Origin: Ohtaekwangia sp.
Lineage (GTDB): Bacteria; Bacteroidota; Bacteroidia; Cytophagales; Cyclobacteriaceae
Direction of reading: 5' to 3'
Length of the DNA stretch: 64,000 nt
NCBI GenBank assembly: GCA_021155195.1
Contig: JAJNPV010000037.1
Location: 248,001-312,000, forward strand
The first letter of the stretch is position 1; the number at the start of each line of letters is the position of its first letter. The notes under the pieces were generated by a model. It ran no database searches, was not told the DNA's origin, and was given only the letters and a program-made list of their open reading frames with translations. The translations under genes were made by a program, and so were the position numbers. Shown here in pieces: positions 34,538 through 43,529 of the stretch.

Positions 34538-36319
34538 ATGCCCACCCAGGAGTTTTATCAGCAACGTGCTCATCAGTTCGCCCAACAACGCGAACATGTC
34601 GAAAAAGTAATTAAGCAATTAGCCTGGAGCAGAGTTGTCTTAATGGCAATTGTTGGGTTTCTAATTTACGTAGGCTTTTCAGATTCAATTTTTTTTGCAT
34701 TGATTCTACTTCCATTGGGGATCTTTATTTTCCTGATTAATAAACAAACTGCACGAGAGGAACAGAAGAAATTACTTTCTTACTTAGAAGAACTCAATGA
34801 ATCTGAAGCAAAAGGATTAGTTTTTGAAACAACAGATTTTTCTGACGGCACTCGGTTTTCCGATCCGCATCATCCGTATAGTCATGATCTTGATCTTTTT
34901 GGAAACGGGTCTTTATTTCAATACATAAATCGATGCGGCACTGAATTAGGTGAAGACCGTTTAGCTCGCGATCTGAAAGCTTTGAATTATTCTCGTGAGG
35001 AATTGGTAGAACGACAAGCCGCTGTGCGCGAGTTAGGCACTCAATTGGAATTCAGACAGCACGTGTGGGCTCTTGGACGACAGCTTCGTGAGTTTACGTT
35101 TGACCAGACTTTTTTACGTATTTGGTTATCAGGGAAACCATTTATTTATGGTAAAACGGTTTACACAATTTTGCGATGGGTTTTGCCAATCATTACATTA
35201 CTGATAGCCGGTCTTGCAATCTATGATGTAAGTTATTTTACTTTACTTTTTGTTGCAATGACAATTCAGATTGCAATTGCTGGAATTTACGCAAAGAAAA
35301 TCGGTGACCTGCAGCGTGGTTTAAGTAAAGGAAAAGATTCACTTGCCAATTATGCTCGAATATTTGAACTATTGACAAAACAGAAATACGAAACAGCTTT
35401 AATGAAAAAGCATTTTCAAACAGCTCATGAGGCATTTGAAAAAGTTGCTCAGTTTTCAAAGTTGGTGAATGCACTGGAGTCGCGCATGAATCCAATAGCC
35501 ATGATGTTTGGTAATGGATTGTTTTTGTATGACTTTCACGCGGTGAGTAGAGTGGAGGCTTGGCGCGAAGCAAATGCAAAACAACTTCCAGGTTGGCTCG
35601 AATCCTTAGCGGAGTGGGATGCACTCATCTCGTTAGCAACAATTCATTACAACAATCCTTTATACACGTTTGCTGAGTATAGTGAAAGCAATCGAATAAA
35701 AGGTAAAGCAATTGGTCACCCCCTTATTTCTGATAAGGAAAGAATCACTAATGATTTTGAGATTGGAAACCCTGCTACCGTTTGGTTGATTACCGGGGCA
35801 AACATGGCGGGTAAGAGTACATTTTTACGAACGTTGGGAGTCAATTATGTTTTAGGAGGTGTTGGCGCGCCCGTGTGTGCAAGTAATTGGACAATGCCTT
35901 TGATCGTATTGCGAACAGGAATGAGAACTTCGGATTCGCTACAAGATCATCAATCTTATTTCTACGCAGAACTTCATCGATTACAATCGATTATGGAAGA
36001 ATTGCGCGCGGGTAAACCAATGGTAATTTTATTGGATGAAATTTTAAAGGGTACAAATTCAACTGATAAGCAAGCTGGCTCGCGTGAGTTGATCAAGCAA
36101 TTAAAAGACTTGCAAGCTTTAGTTGTGCTGGCAACCCATGATATTGCACTGGGCGATTTAGAAGGACAGCATCCAACTCAAATTGCCAATGCTTGCTTTG
36201 AAGGGAAGATTGAAAATGATCAACTAACATTTGATTATACGCTCCACAGAGGAGTGGCACAAAAGGCAAACGCTACTTTTTTAATGCGAAAGATGGGCAT
36301 CATTCCGAAAGGCGACTGA
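34538..36319 (+). CDS. Membrane-anchored MutS-family ATPase
   Basis: The 593-residue protein has two hydrophobic helices near residues 32-70 and another pair near 205-245, then MutS core and ATPase regions. Walker A is 'GANMAGKSTFLRT', Walker B 'VILLDEILKGTNSTDK', followed by 'VLATHD'. The MutS mismatch-recognition domain I (Phe-X-Glu) is absent. Such short membrane-bound MutS relatives are widespread in Bacteroidota and their role is not known; a part in DNA repair should not be assumed. It follows the fRMsr gene by 13 bp. Confidence 0.88.
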   Translation: MPTQEFYQQRAHQFAQQREHVEKVIKQLAWSRVVLMAIVGFLIYVGFSDSIFFALILLPLGIFIFLINKQTAREEQKKLLSYLEELNESEAKGLVFETTDFSDGTRFSDPHHPYSHDLDLFGNGSLFQYINRCGTELGEDRLARDLKALNYSREELVERQAAVRELGTQLEFRQHVWALGRQLREFTFDQTFLRIWLSGKPFIYGKTVYTILRWVLPIITLLIAGLAIYDVSYFTLLFVAMTIQIAIAGIYAKKIGDLQRGLSKGKDSLANYARIFELLTKQKYETALMKKHFQTAHEAFEKVAQFSKLVNALESRMNPIAMMFGNGLFLYDFHAVSRVEAWREANAKQLPGWLESLAEWDALISLATIHYNNPLYTFAEYSESNRIKGKAIGHPLISDKERITNDFEIGNPATVWLITGANMAGKSTFLRTLGVNYVLGGVGAPVCASNWTMPLIVLRTGMRTSDSLQDHQSYFYAELHRLQSIMEELRAGKPMVILLDEILKGTNSTDKQAGSRELIKQLKDLQALVVLATHDIALGDLEGQHPTQIANACFEGKIENDQLTFDYTLHRGVAQKANATFLMRKMGIIPKGD

Positions 36320-36369
36320 TTCCTGATTTCAAAAAATTGATTAGCTTAGTTTACTAATTTCCAGGGACT

Positions 36370-37362
36370 ATGAAATCAATCTTTTTTCTGGCCTTTCTTT
36401 TACCTATCACACTGCTTGCTCAAATCGGAGCAAAGACTCAACAAGCGAAAATAACGGGCTTCTGGCAAAACTCCCAGTTCGGGTATCAAATGACTTTAAT
36501 GCTTAATCCTGATGGCAGTGGAGAATTTGATGGCGAATCAATTACCTATACAACTTCAGCCAATAAACTTTCAATTACCCAGGTGGGTCAGGTCACTGCT
36601 TATACTTTTATTCTTCAAGGTAATTCCCTTACCCTTTCAGGAGGCGACCTGGATGATAAAGTAACATTTACAAAAGCCGGAACGGAACCAGCACAGCCGC
36701 AAGTTGCCATGACTCAACAAACAACTACCACTTCAGAAACGAAAAGTACATTGGTGGGAACCTGGTCAGGGAATGGTGAAACCATTGAGTTCAAATCAAA
36801 TGGGCAGTGTGTTTATTTGGGCAATACATTCCCTTACGAGGAATCTCAAGGGCATATTATTTTAACAACTCAACAAGGCAAGGTTATGTTTGCCTATGCT
36901 ATTCAAGGCAACCAATTAAACCTTACTGCTAATGGGCAACAAGTATCTTATACACGAGGAGCAACTAATCAATCTGCTCAGGCGAATAATTTGCCAAATA
37001 AGAATGGTGGAAATATTTCGCAGGAATTGGTAGGTAAATGGTGTTGGACGAATGTAACTACCACAAACTCTGGCGGCTCAACATCTAGCAGATGCATTGT
37101 GCTTAACGCGAATGGAACCTATGAATATGCCTCTGAGCGATCGATGGATACCAACACAAATGCTTTTTATGCAGGCACATCATCCCAAGGTTCTGATCGT
37201 GGTACCTGGTATGTTCAGGGGGATCGGATTTTTTATAATTCCCAGACTACAGGCCAGGGATCCTATCAATTGCAAAAAGTAAATCATCCTAAAACCCGCG
37301 ATCCCATGATTGTATTGGATGGCGAAGCGTATGTTACTTTTTACCAGAAACCTTCCTGGTAG
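36370..37362 (+). CDS. Secreted protein with three lipocalin-like modules
   Basis: A signal peptide (ends 'LPITLLAQ') precedes about 310 residues. Three sections each start with a Gly-X-Trp motif: 'TGFWQN' (~28), 'VGTWSGNG' (~127) and 'VGKWCW' (~220). Each is beta-rich and followed by 'FKSNG/LNPDG/LNANG' turns, as in small lipocalin-like or DUF5640-type barrels. Linkers are rich in Thr, Gln and Asn. It is likely periplasmic or on the cell surface; ligand unknown. It lies 50 bp after the MutS-like gene. Confidence 0.8.
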   Translation: MKSIFFLAFLLPITLLAQIGAKTQQAKITGFWQNSQFGYQMTLMLNPDGSGEFDGESITYTTSANKLSITQVGQVTAYTFILQGNSLTLSGGDLDDKVTFTKAGTEPAQPQVAMTQQTTTTSETKSTLVGTWSGNGETIEFKSNGQCVYLGNTFPYEESQGHIILTTQQGKVMFAYAIQGNQLNLTANGQQVSYTRGATNQSAQANNLPNKNGGNISQELVGKWCWTNVTTTNSGGSTSSRCIVLNANGTYEYASERSMDTNTNAFYAGTSSQGSDRGTWYVQGDRIFYNSQTTGQGSYQLQKVNHPKTRDPMIVLDGEAYVTFYQKPSW

Positions 37363-37383
37363 TTAATCAAAGAACTGAACTAC

Positions 37384-37971
37384 GTGAACTCAAAATCTCA
37401 GAAGCAAAATACGTTCGATTTTCTAAATCAATTTCATCCACTCACACATTCAGATTTTGAATTATTAACTAACGATTTACCCATTCGCACAGCTCAGAAA
37501 GGAGAATGGCTTGTAACTCCGGGTCAGATTCAACGCGAATTATATTTTGTGCAAAAAGGCGTTCAAATGTCGTACTATGAATCGGAAGATAAGTTGCATG
37601 TAATTGCCTTTACTTATCCGCCCAATTTGTGTGCTATCCCAGATTCATTTTCATTTCAGCGAAAAAGTAAATTTTATTTAAAGTGTTTGGCCGATAGTGA
37701 GTTCCTTGTTCTTTCTTATGATCGGCTACAAATGATTTTTGATCAATCGCGAGCCATCGAAACTTTTTTCAGAAGAGCCAATGAGGCTTTGCTTGCAGCT
37801 ACAATCGATCGGCATCTTGAATTTCATACGCTCACAATGGAGGAGCGATATAGAATCTTTTGTCAACGTAGTGCCCATTTACTCCAAATTGTGCCACACA
37901 AATACATTGCTTCTTATCTGGGAATAGACGCTACCAATTTCAGTAAGCTGTTTAATACGATTAAAATTTAG
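37384..37971 (+). CDS. Crp/Fnr-family transcriptional regulator
   Basis: Starting at GTG 37384, the 195-residue protein has a cyclic-nucleotide-binding-like beta-roll (about 25-115, 'KGEWLVTPGQIQRELYFVQKG') and a C-terminal DNA-binding part with 'VPHKYIASYLGIDATNFSKL' as helix-turn-helix. The Arg/Glu pair that binds cAMP in E. coli Crp is not seen, so its signal is open. The dehalogenase-like hydrolase gene lies 60 bp downstream and could be its target. Confidence 0.88.
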   Translation: MNSKSQKQNTFDFLNQFHPLTHSDFELLTNDLPIRTAQKGEWLVTPGQIQRELYFVQKGVQMSYYESEDKLHVIAFTYPPNLCAIPDSFSFQRKSKFYLKCLADSEFLVLSYDRLQMIFDQSRAIETFFRRANEALLAATIDRHLEFHTLTMEERYRIFCQRSAHLLQIVPHKYIASYLGIDATNFSKLFNTIKI

Positions 37972-38031
37972 AATGTTGGTTTACACCAAGATTTGAAAAG
38001 TAGGCAAGTAGTTCCTTTGTCTAAAAAAGAC

Positions 38032-38898
38032 ATGAAAGACACTTCCTGGTTAGACCGATCAATCTATCCGTTCACTTCACATTATTTCGATGTAAACAGC
38101 CAGCAACTTCACTTTATTGATGAGTGGGAGGGTGAAACTATTCTCTTTGTTCACGGCACACCTTCCTGGAGTTTTGATTTTCGACATATGATTAAAGCGT
38201 TAAGAAATAACTATCGATGTGTTGCTATTGATCATATTGGTTTTGGGCTTTCTGATAAACCGCGAGCATATGACTACAGCACTACCAACCATGCCAGCAC
38301 TCTCGAGAAATTTATTGTCAATCGAGGTTTGAAAAACATAACGCTAGTTGCTCATGATTTTGGTGGGCCGATTGCATTATCTGTTGCCATTAAAAATCCA
38401 TCTTTATTTAAGCGATTGGTTATCCTTAACTCGTGGCTTTGGAGTAGCGAGTCGGAACCAGAGTTTATCAAGTTCAAACGAATTATAAAAAGTCCACTAC
38501 TTCCAATTTTGTATCGATACTTTAATTTTTCACCAGCTTATTTGTTGCCAAAATCTTTTGGAGAGAAAAAAATTGATAAGCGAATGCTTCAAAACTATAC
38601 GCGTCCCTTCTCCACTCATCAGGAACGGTTTGGGCCTTTAGCTTTTGCAAAATCTCTCTTGAAGGATCAGGCTTGGTTTGAGGAGTTGTGGAACACTCGG
38701 ACATCTATCAGCTCGTTACCTACGCTTTTAATATGGGGGCTAAAGGATTCCTTTGTTACGGAAAAATATTTACGAAAATTTACACAGGGATTTAGTAATT
38801 GCAAAGTGATTGAAATGCCAGGGTGTGGTCATTTTCCTCAGGAAGAGCAACCTGATCAAGTAATATCCGGCATCAACAAATTCTTGTCAAGAACCTGA
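38032..38898 (+). CDS. Haloalkane dehalogenase-like alpha/beta hydrolase
   Basis: I prefer ATG 38032 (288 residues) over TTG 37993. The fold is alpha/beta hydrolase with 'FVHGTPSWSFDF' (oxyanion loop HGxPxW), the nucleophile in 'VAHDFGGP' (Asp, not Ser), acid in 'LIWGLKDSF' and His in 'GCGHFPQEE'. An Asp nucleophile followed by F-G-G-P is the pattern of haloalkane dehalogenases and epoxide hydrolases. The conserved halide-binding Trp after the nucleophile is Phe here, so dehalogenase activity is uncertain. It forms a pair with the Crp-like gene. Confidence 0.82.
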   Translation: MKDTSWLDRSIYPFTSHYFDVNSQQLHFIDEWEGETILFVHGTPSWSFDFRHMIKALRNNYRCVAIDHIGFGLSDKPRAYDYSTTNHASTLEKFIVNRGLKNITLVAHDFGGPIALSVAIKNPSLFKRLVILNSWLWSSESEPEFIKFKRIIKSPLLPILYRYFNFSPAYLLPKSFGEKKIDKRMLQNYTRPFSTHQERFGPLAFAKSLLKDQAWFEELWNTRTSISSLPTLLIWGLKDSFVTEKYLRKFTQGFSNCKVIEMPGCGHFPQEEQPDQVISGINKFLSRT

Positions 38899-38959
38899 TA
38901 ACAACTTTTTGGTTTTCCATTGCTGGAAATTGTTAACTTAGTTCAATAATCCCAGCCTT

Positions 38960-40108
38960 ATGAAACAACCCATTAGCCGAAGAGATTGGTTTAAGTCTAC
39001 ACTAGCTTTAACAGCAGGCATGACAATTACACCTGCATTAGTAAACACGCTAATGGCAGGGCCTATAAGTGAAGCTGAACGAGTTTTCTTTTCAGAAAGA
39101 AAATTAGTAGGAACAAAAGTTCGGTTAAACTCAAATGAAAATCCGTATGGTCCTTCAGAAAAAGCGAAGAAGGCGGTGATTCAAAGTTTGATTCAGGGCA
39201 ATCGATATGCATTTGCTGAGCTGGGCGAACTTCAAAAAATTATTGCAGACAAAGAAGGGGTTGATTCTTCATACATTCTATTGGGTGCCGGTTCTGGCGA
39301 ACTATTGTGCCAGACAGGTATAGCTTACGGTCTTGATGGTGGTCGTGTGTTGTCTGCGTATCCTACCTTTCCGTTGCTTATGAATTATGCCGAGCAGATG
39401 AACGCGAAATGGGATCGGGTGGATTTAAATGAAAAACTTGAATTTGACTATGAAAAGCTTTTATCGGCCATACAAAAAGATACTAAATTGGTTTTTGGTT
39501 GTAACCCAAATAATCCAACAGGTACAGTAGTTGATTCGCAGGTTGTAAAATCTTTTTGTGAGGAAGCTTCTAAAAAAACATTGGTATATGCAGATGAAGC
39601 ATACATCGAATTTCTTGAGCCTGCTCAACAAAAATCGATGGTTGAATTAGTGCAACGTATCCCTAATTTGATTGTATCAAAAACATTTTCAAAAATTTAT
39701 GGATTAGCGGGTCTTCGTATAGGCTACATAGTTGCTCACCCCGATGTACTAAAAAAAGTAAGCAAGTATGGCGATACTATTTCGCCAAGTCAAACGGCCA
39801 TTGCTGCAGCTAAGGCAAGTTTGGGCGATGAGGATTTTATGAAAATGACTCGCGAGAAGAATGCAATCGCACGAAAAGTTCTTACGGACTACCTGATTCA
39901 AAAGAAAATATTCCATAGTAAGTCACAAACTAATGTCCTGTTATTTCCTGCGCCCGTGGATGGAAAAACTATTCTTTCAAAATTAGAAGATAAGGGATTT
40001 TTGATTCGCGTGTGGGATTATAAGCAGAAAGAATGGTGCCGGGTTAGTATCGGCACGGTAGACGAGATGAAGGCGTTTGTTAAGGCTTTTGATGAAGTGA
40101 TTGCATAA
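38960..40108 (+). CDS. Tat-exported class I/II aminotransferase (HisC-like)
   Basis: The 382-residue protein begins with a Tat signal 'SRRDWFKSTLALTAG' and 'NTLMA' as likely cleavage region. The mature part is a histidinol-phosphate aminotransferase-like fold: 'LNSNENPYGPS', 'GCNPNNPTG', 'YADEAYIEF' (PLP Asp/Tyr) and 'SKTFSKIYGLAGLRIGY' with the PLP Lys. Cytoplasmic HisC makes histidinol phosphate; an exported copy must have another substrate, and PLP must be bound before export, which fits Tat. No his genes are near. The DUF6090-like gene follows 2 bp later. Confidence 0.87.
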   Translation: MKQPISRRDWFKSTLALTAGMTITPALVNTLMAGPISEAERVFFSERKLVGTKVRLNSNENPYGPSEKAKKAVIQSLIQGNRYAFAELGELQKIIADKEGVDSSYILLGAGSGELLCQTGIAYGLDGGRVLSAYPTFPLLMNYAEQMNAKWDRVDLNEKLEFDYEKLLSAIQKDTKLVFGCNPNNPTGTVVDSQVVKSFCEEASKKTLVYADEAYIEFLEPAQQKSMVELVQRIPNLIVSKTFSKIYGLAGLRIGYIVAHPDVLKKVSKYGDTISPSQTAIAAAKASLGDEDFMKMTREKNAIARKVLTDYLIQKKIFHSKSQTNVLLFPAPVDGKTILSKLEDKGFLIRVWDYKQKEWCRVSIGTVDEMKAFVKAFDEVIA

Positions 40109-40110
40109 CC

Positions 40111-40782
40111 ATGAAACTTAATGCCTGGAGGGTTGACTGGCCTAATCATACAATAGGTTTTTTTAGTGCCCTGTTTGGAATTTTGATAGCATTTGAGTTG
40201 GAGGAATGGAGAGAGGCAAAGAATAATCAAGAGGAAGCGCGTAATGCACTTGATAAAATAAAACAGGAAATCCAGATAAATAAAGGGGCTCTTCATGAAG
40301 GTGTGAAAACAAATCTTCACTATCTGGATTTGTTAGAACAGGAATTATTACCATACATCGATGATAAACTGGAATATCGGGGTTCTTTAAAAGGTGCAAA
40401 GGAGATCAACTCTAAAATACAGGCAATTGCAAAAATCAATTTAACAGATACCATATCATTGAATATAAAGTCATCCGTAACTATTAATATGGGAAGGCTA
40501 CTGCATCCCACCATACACTATTCTGCATGGGAATCGGCCAAAGCGACAGGAGTCATAAATTATATTGAATATGAAAAAGTACTTACCATTTCTTATTTGT
40601 ACAATATTCCGCGCATAACAGAAGAACTTCAAGAAATTCGTATGCTTATCAGAAAGTCTGATGAAATTATTTCTAAATCGGATTTTGAAAAGTTATTGAT
40701 AGAACTAAAGGAGAGTCACAACTTGATTGATGCCGAACTAGTCAACTATGATATCTTCGTGAATATTATTGAAATGGAATAG
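40111..40782 (+). CDS. DUF6090-like membrane protein
   Basis: The 223-residue protein has one membrane helix near residues 13-30 ('TIGFFSALFGILIAFELEEW'), followed directly by a long helical, charged segment ('REAKNNQEEARNALDKIKQEI'). This is the pattern of Bacteroidota DUF6090-type proteins, which occur as short paralogous families with unknown function. It is coupled to the aminotransferase gene by a 2-bp gap. Confidence 0.75.
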   Translation: MKLNAWRVDWPNHTIGFFSALFGILIAFELEEWREAKNNQEEARNALDKIKQEIQINKGALHEGVKTNLHYLDLLEQELLPYIDDKLEYRGSLKGAKEINSKIQAIAKINLTDTISLNIKSSVTINMGRLLHPTIHYSAWESAKATGVINYIEYEKVLTISYLYNIPRITEELQEIRMLIRKSDEIISKSDFEKLLIELKESHNLIDAELVNYDIFVNIIEME

Positions 40783-40824
40783 TTTAAAGAATTGAGTTGT
40801 TTCAGGATATTTTTTTAGTAAAGA

Positions 40825-40850
40825 AAAGCGGCTCTTTAAAGAACCGCTTT
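40825..40850. terminator. Hairpin terminator between convergent operons
   Basis: AAAGCGG (40825-40831) pairs with CCGCTTT (40844-40850), and the inner TCTTTAAAGA is itself a palindrome, giving a nearly perfect 12-bp stem with one mismatch. A T-run lies just upstream (40811-40817), serving as the U-tract for the - strand genes. It can act in both directions, ending the + strand run (40782) and the - strand TPR operon (40889). Confidence 0.75.
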
Positions 40851-40888
40851 AACCAACTACACAGACAACCTACTCAATCCCAGTTTCT

Positions 40889-42178
40889 TTATAAAGTTTT
40901 CATTTCCTCTTCAATTCGTTTGCTAATTGTTGGGCCTAGTTCAAATGAACTGGCATAAGCTTCTTTAAAGAAATTTCGTGCCTCTTTTTCTAGCCCGTTT
41001 GATTTGTAAATCATTGCCATATGATATAAAGCAACAGGTTCAAATGTCCTGTTCAGAACTCTTTTTTGAGTAATTTCTAATGCCTCGCTATAATCACCAT
41101 TATTAAAAAAACCCCATGCCAATAGATCGTATGATAATGGAGTAGGTCTGTTTTGAATTTCTTGTTCAGCAAGGTGAATTGCAGTTTGAGGGTTTGAAAA
41201 TTCTTCAGCCTCTAGCGTGGCTAGATACGTGTTATACATTCCTCCGTATTTGGAATTGCGCGCTTCAGCCTTAAAGTGATCTAACTGGTTCTCTTTCTCC
41301 AGGGTATCTTTTTCAATTTCTGCAATTTCTGCAAGCATCAAATGCATATCTGGTGTTGCTTTTCGGGTGTCAATAAAGTTTAAAATTCTTTTAGCCTCTT
41401 GAGTGTTTCCATCATGAACAAAAGCAATCCAGGCAATTCCCTTTAGCGCGTGATCGTAATCTGGATCTTGTTTCAGAACTTTTAAATATGCTTGATAAGA
41501 TTCGTTAATACGACTGGCATGGCCATACATATCACCCAGATTTGACATCGCCCAGGTAAAAAGAGCTTTGTTTTCTTTAATTCGTTCAATGGCATGCTCC
41601 ATTAAAATGATTGCACTATCTAAATCTCCATGATGATCCTTGATTTTAGAATATCGGATTAAGTATGCGAATGATTTTTTATTAGTGAATGACTTCAATA
41701 TATATTCAGCACCTGCAATGTCACCTAATTCTAAATTTACATCCGCCATCATTAAGTACGATGAGGCTTTGCCATCACCAATGGCTATGGCATCCTGCAA
41801 ATTTGTGCGAGCTTGACGAAATTCATGTTTAGTAATGTTGTTAGCTGCGAGTGAGCGATAAATATTATCTTTTCCGTAGGTGGTTGATGCTAAAATCAGA
41901 TTGTAAATGCTGTCGGATCGATGGAGGTCGTCTACTTCTCCGTTTAACTGAAACCGGGCAGAATGTAAGCCCGCTATTCTAAGCAGGTTCGTTTTGCTAG
42001 TTGGAATTTCAGCAAGTCTACTTTCCCAAAACAATAATTCTTCATTTACTTTTAAAAGCGCATGATTTGGACTGTTGGTTAGATACATTTCGTAATCTTC
42101 AGTATTGACAACCACTTCTTTCTTTTTGCTGCAATTGAAAAGAAAAATGGATAGAATAAGTATTGTTGTGTATTTCAT
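40889..42178 (-). CDS. TPR-repeat lipoprotein
   Basis: The 429-residue protein starts with a lipoprotein signal 'ILSIFLFNCSKKK' (Cys16). The rest is built of helical pairs with TPR spacing, e.g. 'ASSYLMMADVNLELGDIAGAEYIL' and 'YDLLAWGFFNNGDYSEALEI'. TPR lipoproteins in this phylum act as scaffolds at the outer or inner membrane. It is the last gene of the fasciclin/DUF4331 set and ends at the hairpin terminator. Confidence 0.85.
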   Translation of the reverse strand: MKYTTILILSIFLFNCSKKKEVVVNTEDYEMYLTNSPNHALLKVNEELLFWESRLAEIPTSKTNLLRIAGLHSARFQLNGEVDDLHRSDSIYNLILASTTYGKDNIYRSLAANNITKHEFRQARTNLQDAIAIGDGKASSYLMMADVNLELGDIAGAEYILKSFTNKKSFAYLIRYSKIKDHHGDLDSAIILMEHAIERIKENKALFTWAMSNLGDMYGHASRINESYQAYLKVLKQDPDYDHALKGIAWIAFVHDGNTQEAKRILNFIDTRKATPDMHLMLAEIAEIEKDTLEKENQLDHFKAEARNSKYGGMYNTYLATLEAEEFSNPQTAIHLAEQEIQNRPTPLSYDLLAWGFFNNGDYSEALEITQKRVLNRTFEPVALYHMAMIYKSNGLEKEARNFFKEAYASSFELGPTISKRIEEEMKTL

Positions 42179-42242
42179 GAGTGAGTGTGTAATTAGAGAA
42201 ACTCTATGACTCCTTTATATAGGGAATCATAGAGAAAAATTA

Positions 42243-42773
42243 TTAATGAGCTTCTGCTAAGTAGGGAAACGTTGTTAAGAATGCTTTGTCATTCGCGTCT
42301 ACGTGATCATCCGTTAAGCCTGGATTTGCAGTTGCATTAGGACCTCCAAAAATCAAGATTAATTCGACCGTTATTACATCATCTGCCAAGGCACGACCTG
42401 TCAATACTTGAGTTCCATTATAAAATGTTGTTGGTTCTGTTAATGAAACTGTAAGTACATCAGCAGCCAATACGTTTGCAAATGTGGTTGCATCTAAGCC
42501 TAATAGGTTAGTAGTATACCCAGAGTTAAGAGCCAATAGCTTAGTTTTAAACTTAGCTCCCCACGTAGCCGCTCCGTCTTTTGGTAGGGTTGTGTTAAAT
42601 GCATCCTTTTCGCCAGTGCTTACAAAAACAGTGTTAATTGCTGGACGTGCCATATAGTCTTCTTGTTCATACGTTTTTACAACCATGGGGTCGTCATCAT
42701 CCGAACAGGACGAGAATCCAATAGCAAGACCAAGCATCGAGAAAAGGGATAATATTTTTATTGATGTTTTCAT
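42243..42773 (-). CDS. DUF4331 C-terminal half as a separate lipoprotein
   Basis: A 176-residue lipoprotein: the signal 'LGLAIGFSSCSDDDD' has lipidation Cys23 and an Asp run after it. The rest matches the end of DUF4331 proteins: 'RPAINTVFVSTGEKDAFN' and the closing 'DDHVDANDKAFLTTFPYLAEAH'. The N-terminal half is encoded by the next gene (42797-43471). The Asp-rich start suggests surface exposure or calcium contact, but function is unknown. Confidence 0.85.
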   Translation of the reverse strand: MKTSIKILSLFSMLGLAIGFSSCSDDDDPMVVKTYEQEDYMARPAINTVFVSTGEKDAFNTTLPKDGAATWGAKFKTKLLALNSGYTTNLLGLDATTFANVLAADVLTVSLTEPTTFYNGTQVLTGRALADDVITVELILIFGGPNATANPGLTDDHVDANDKAFLTTFPYLAEAH

Positions 42774-42796
42774 TTTCTTCTTTTTTATGGTTCTGA

Positions 42797-43471
42797 TTAT
42801 TTTCTACGATTGCTGGTAGCCCAAACATTAACGGATCCAGTTCCTAACATCGATTTAGGCACTTCAACTACTAATGAAAGCACGTTCGTTCCTTTGAATG
42901 TATCGTTACCAGGATTATTAAATCCGGATGCCGTTCCGCCAATTACGGCTGAGTATGCTTCAAGATCAAAAAAGAATGGATCATCACGCGGACCAGCAAA
43001 TACTTTAATGCCATTTTTCTCACCAACAGCAACCGAACCTTTATAAGCAGTAACGCTTCCTTCTATATAGCCACCTGAAGTAACGAGTGTGCTGTTTAAT
43101 CCTGTTTGAATTGGCGCAATGGGTCCGTACAGTTGCACTTTTCCATTCTCGAACGTAGCCTGAATAACTAAGTCCTCAACATTGTCCTTCGTTGCTGAAT
43201 TATCAATATTGATTTCTACCATGACTTCCGGATCGAATGAAGCTGCGGCAGTTGCCGATGGAGCCAAAAGCCCTTGAACATTGACTACAAAAACCATGTT
43301 GCTGCTGGTAGCCGGACTTTGAAATGCATAGACATCGGTAATGTCAGATCCTTTTCCGGTAACTGCAGGTGCGTCAATGTGGTCAGCCGCAATAAGATAA
43401 ACTCCTGACAGTATTGCCATCGTGCTAACTAATACAATGGCAAAATTCTTTCTATTAAATTTTGGTTTCAT
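42797..43471 (-). CDS. DUF4331 N-terminal half, secreted
   Basis: The 224-residue product has an N-terminal hydrophobic signal and then the DUF4331 opening: 'AADHIDAPAV', 'SDITDVYAFQSP' and 'NMVFVVNVQG', with 'AGPRDDPFFFDLEAYSA' in the middle. DUF4331 proteins are secreted and of unknown function. The domain stops at 'NVWATSNRRK', where full-length proteins continue with the part found in the next gene, 23 bp downstream. Confidence 0.85.
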   Translation of the reverse strand: MKPKFNRKNFAIVLVSTMAILSGVYLIAADHIDAPAVTGKGSDITDVYAFQSPATSSNMVFVVNVQGLLAPSATAAASFDPEVMVEINIDNSATKDNVEDLVIQATFENGKVQLYGPIAPIQTGLNSTLVTSGGYIEGSVTAYKGSVAVGEKNGIKVFAGPRDDPFFFDLEAYSAVIGGTASGFNNPGNDTFKGTNVLSLVVEVPKSMLGTGSVNVWATSNRRK

Positions 43472-43529
43472 AATTGATTGGTTTGATTTTGTTAATTAAA
43501 CGTGAAGAAGAAACTCCCCCGTTGATTTG

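Noticed and set aside
38914..38929. TTTCCA-TTGC-TGGAAA hairpin after the hydrolase gene
   Set aside because: Compact but A/T-rich and without a following T-run; not enough to call a terminator.
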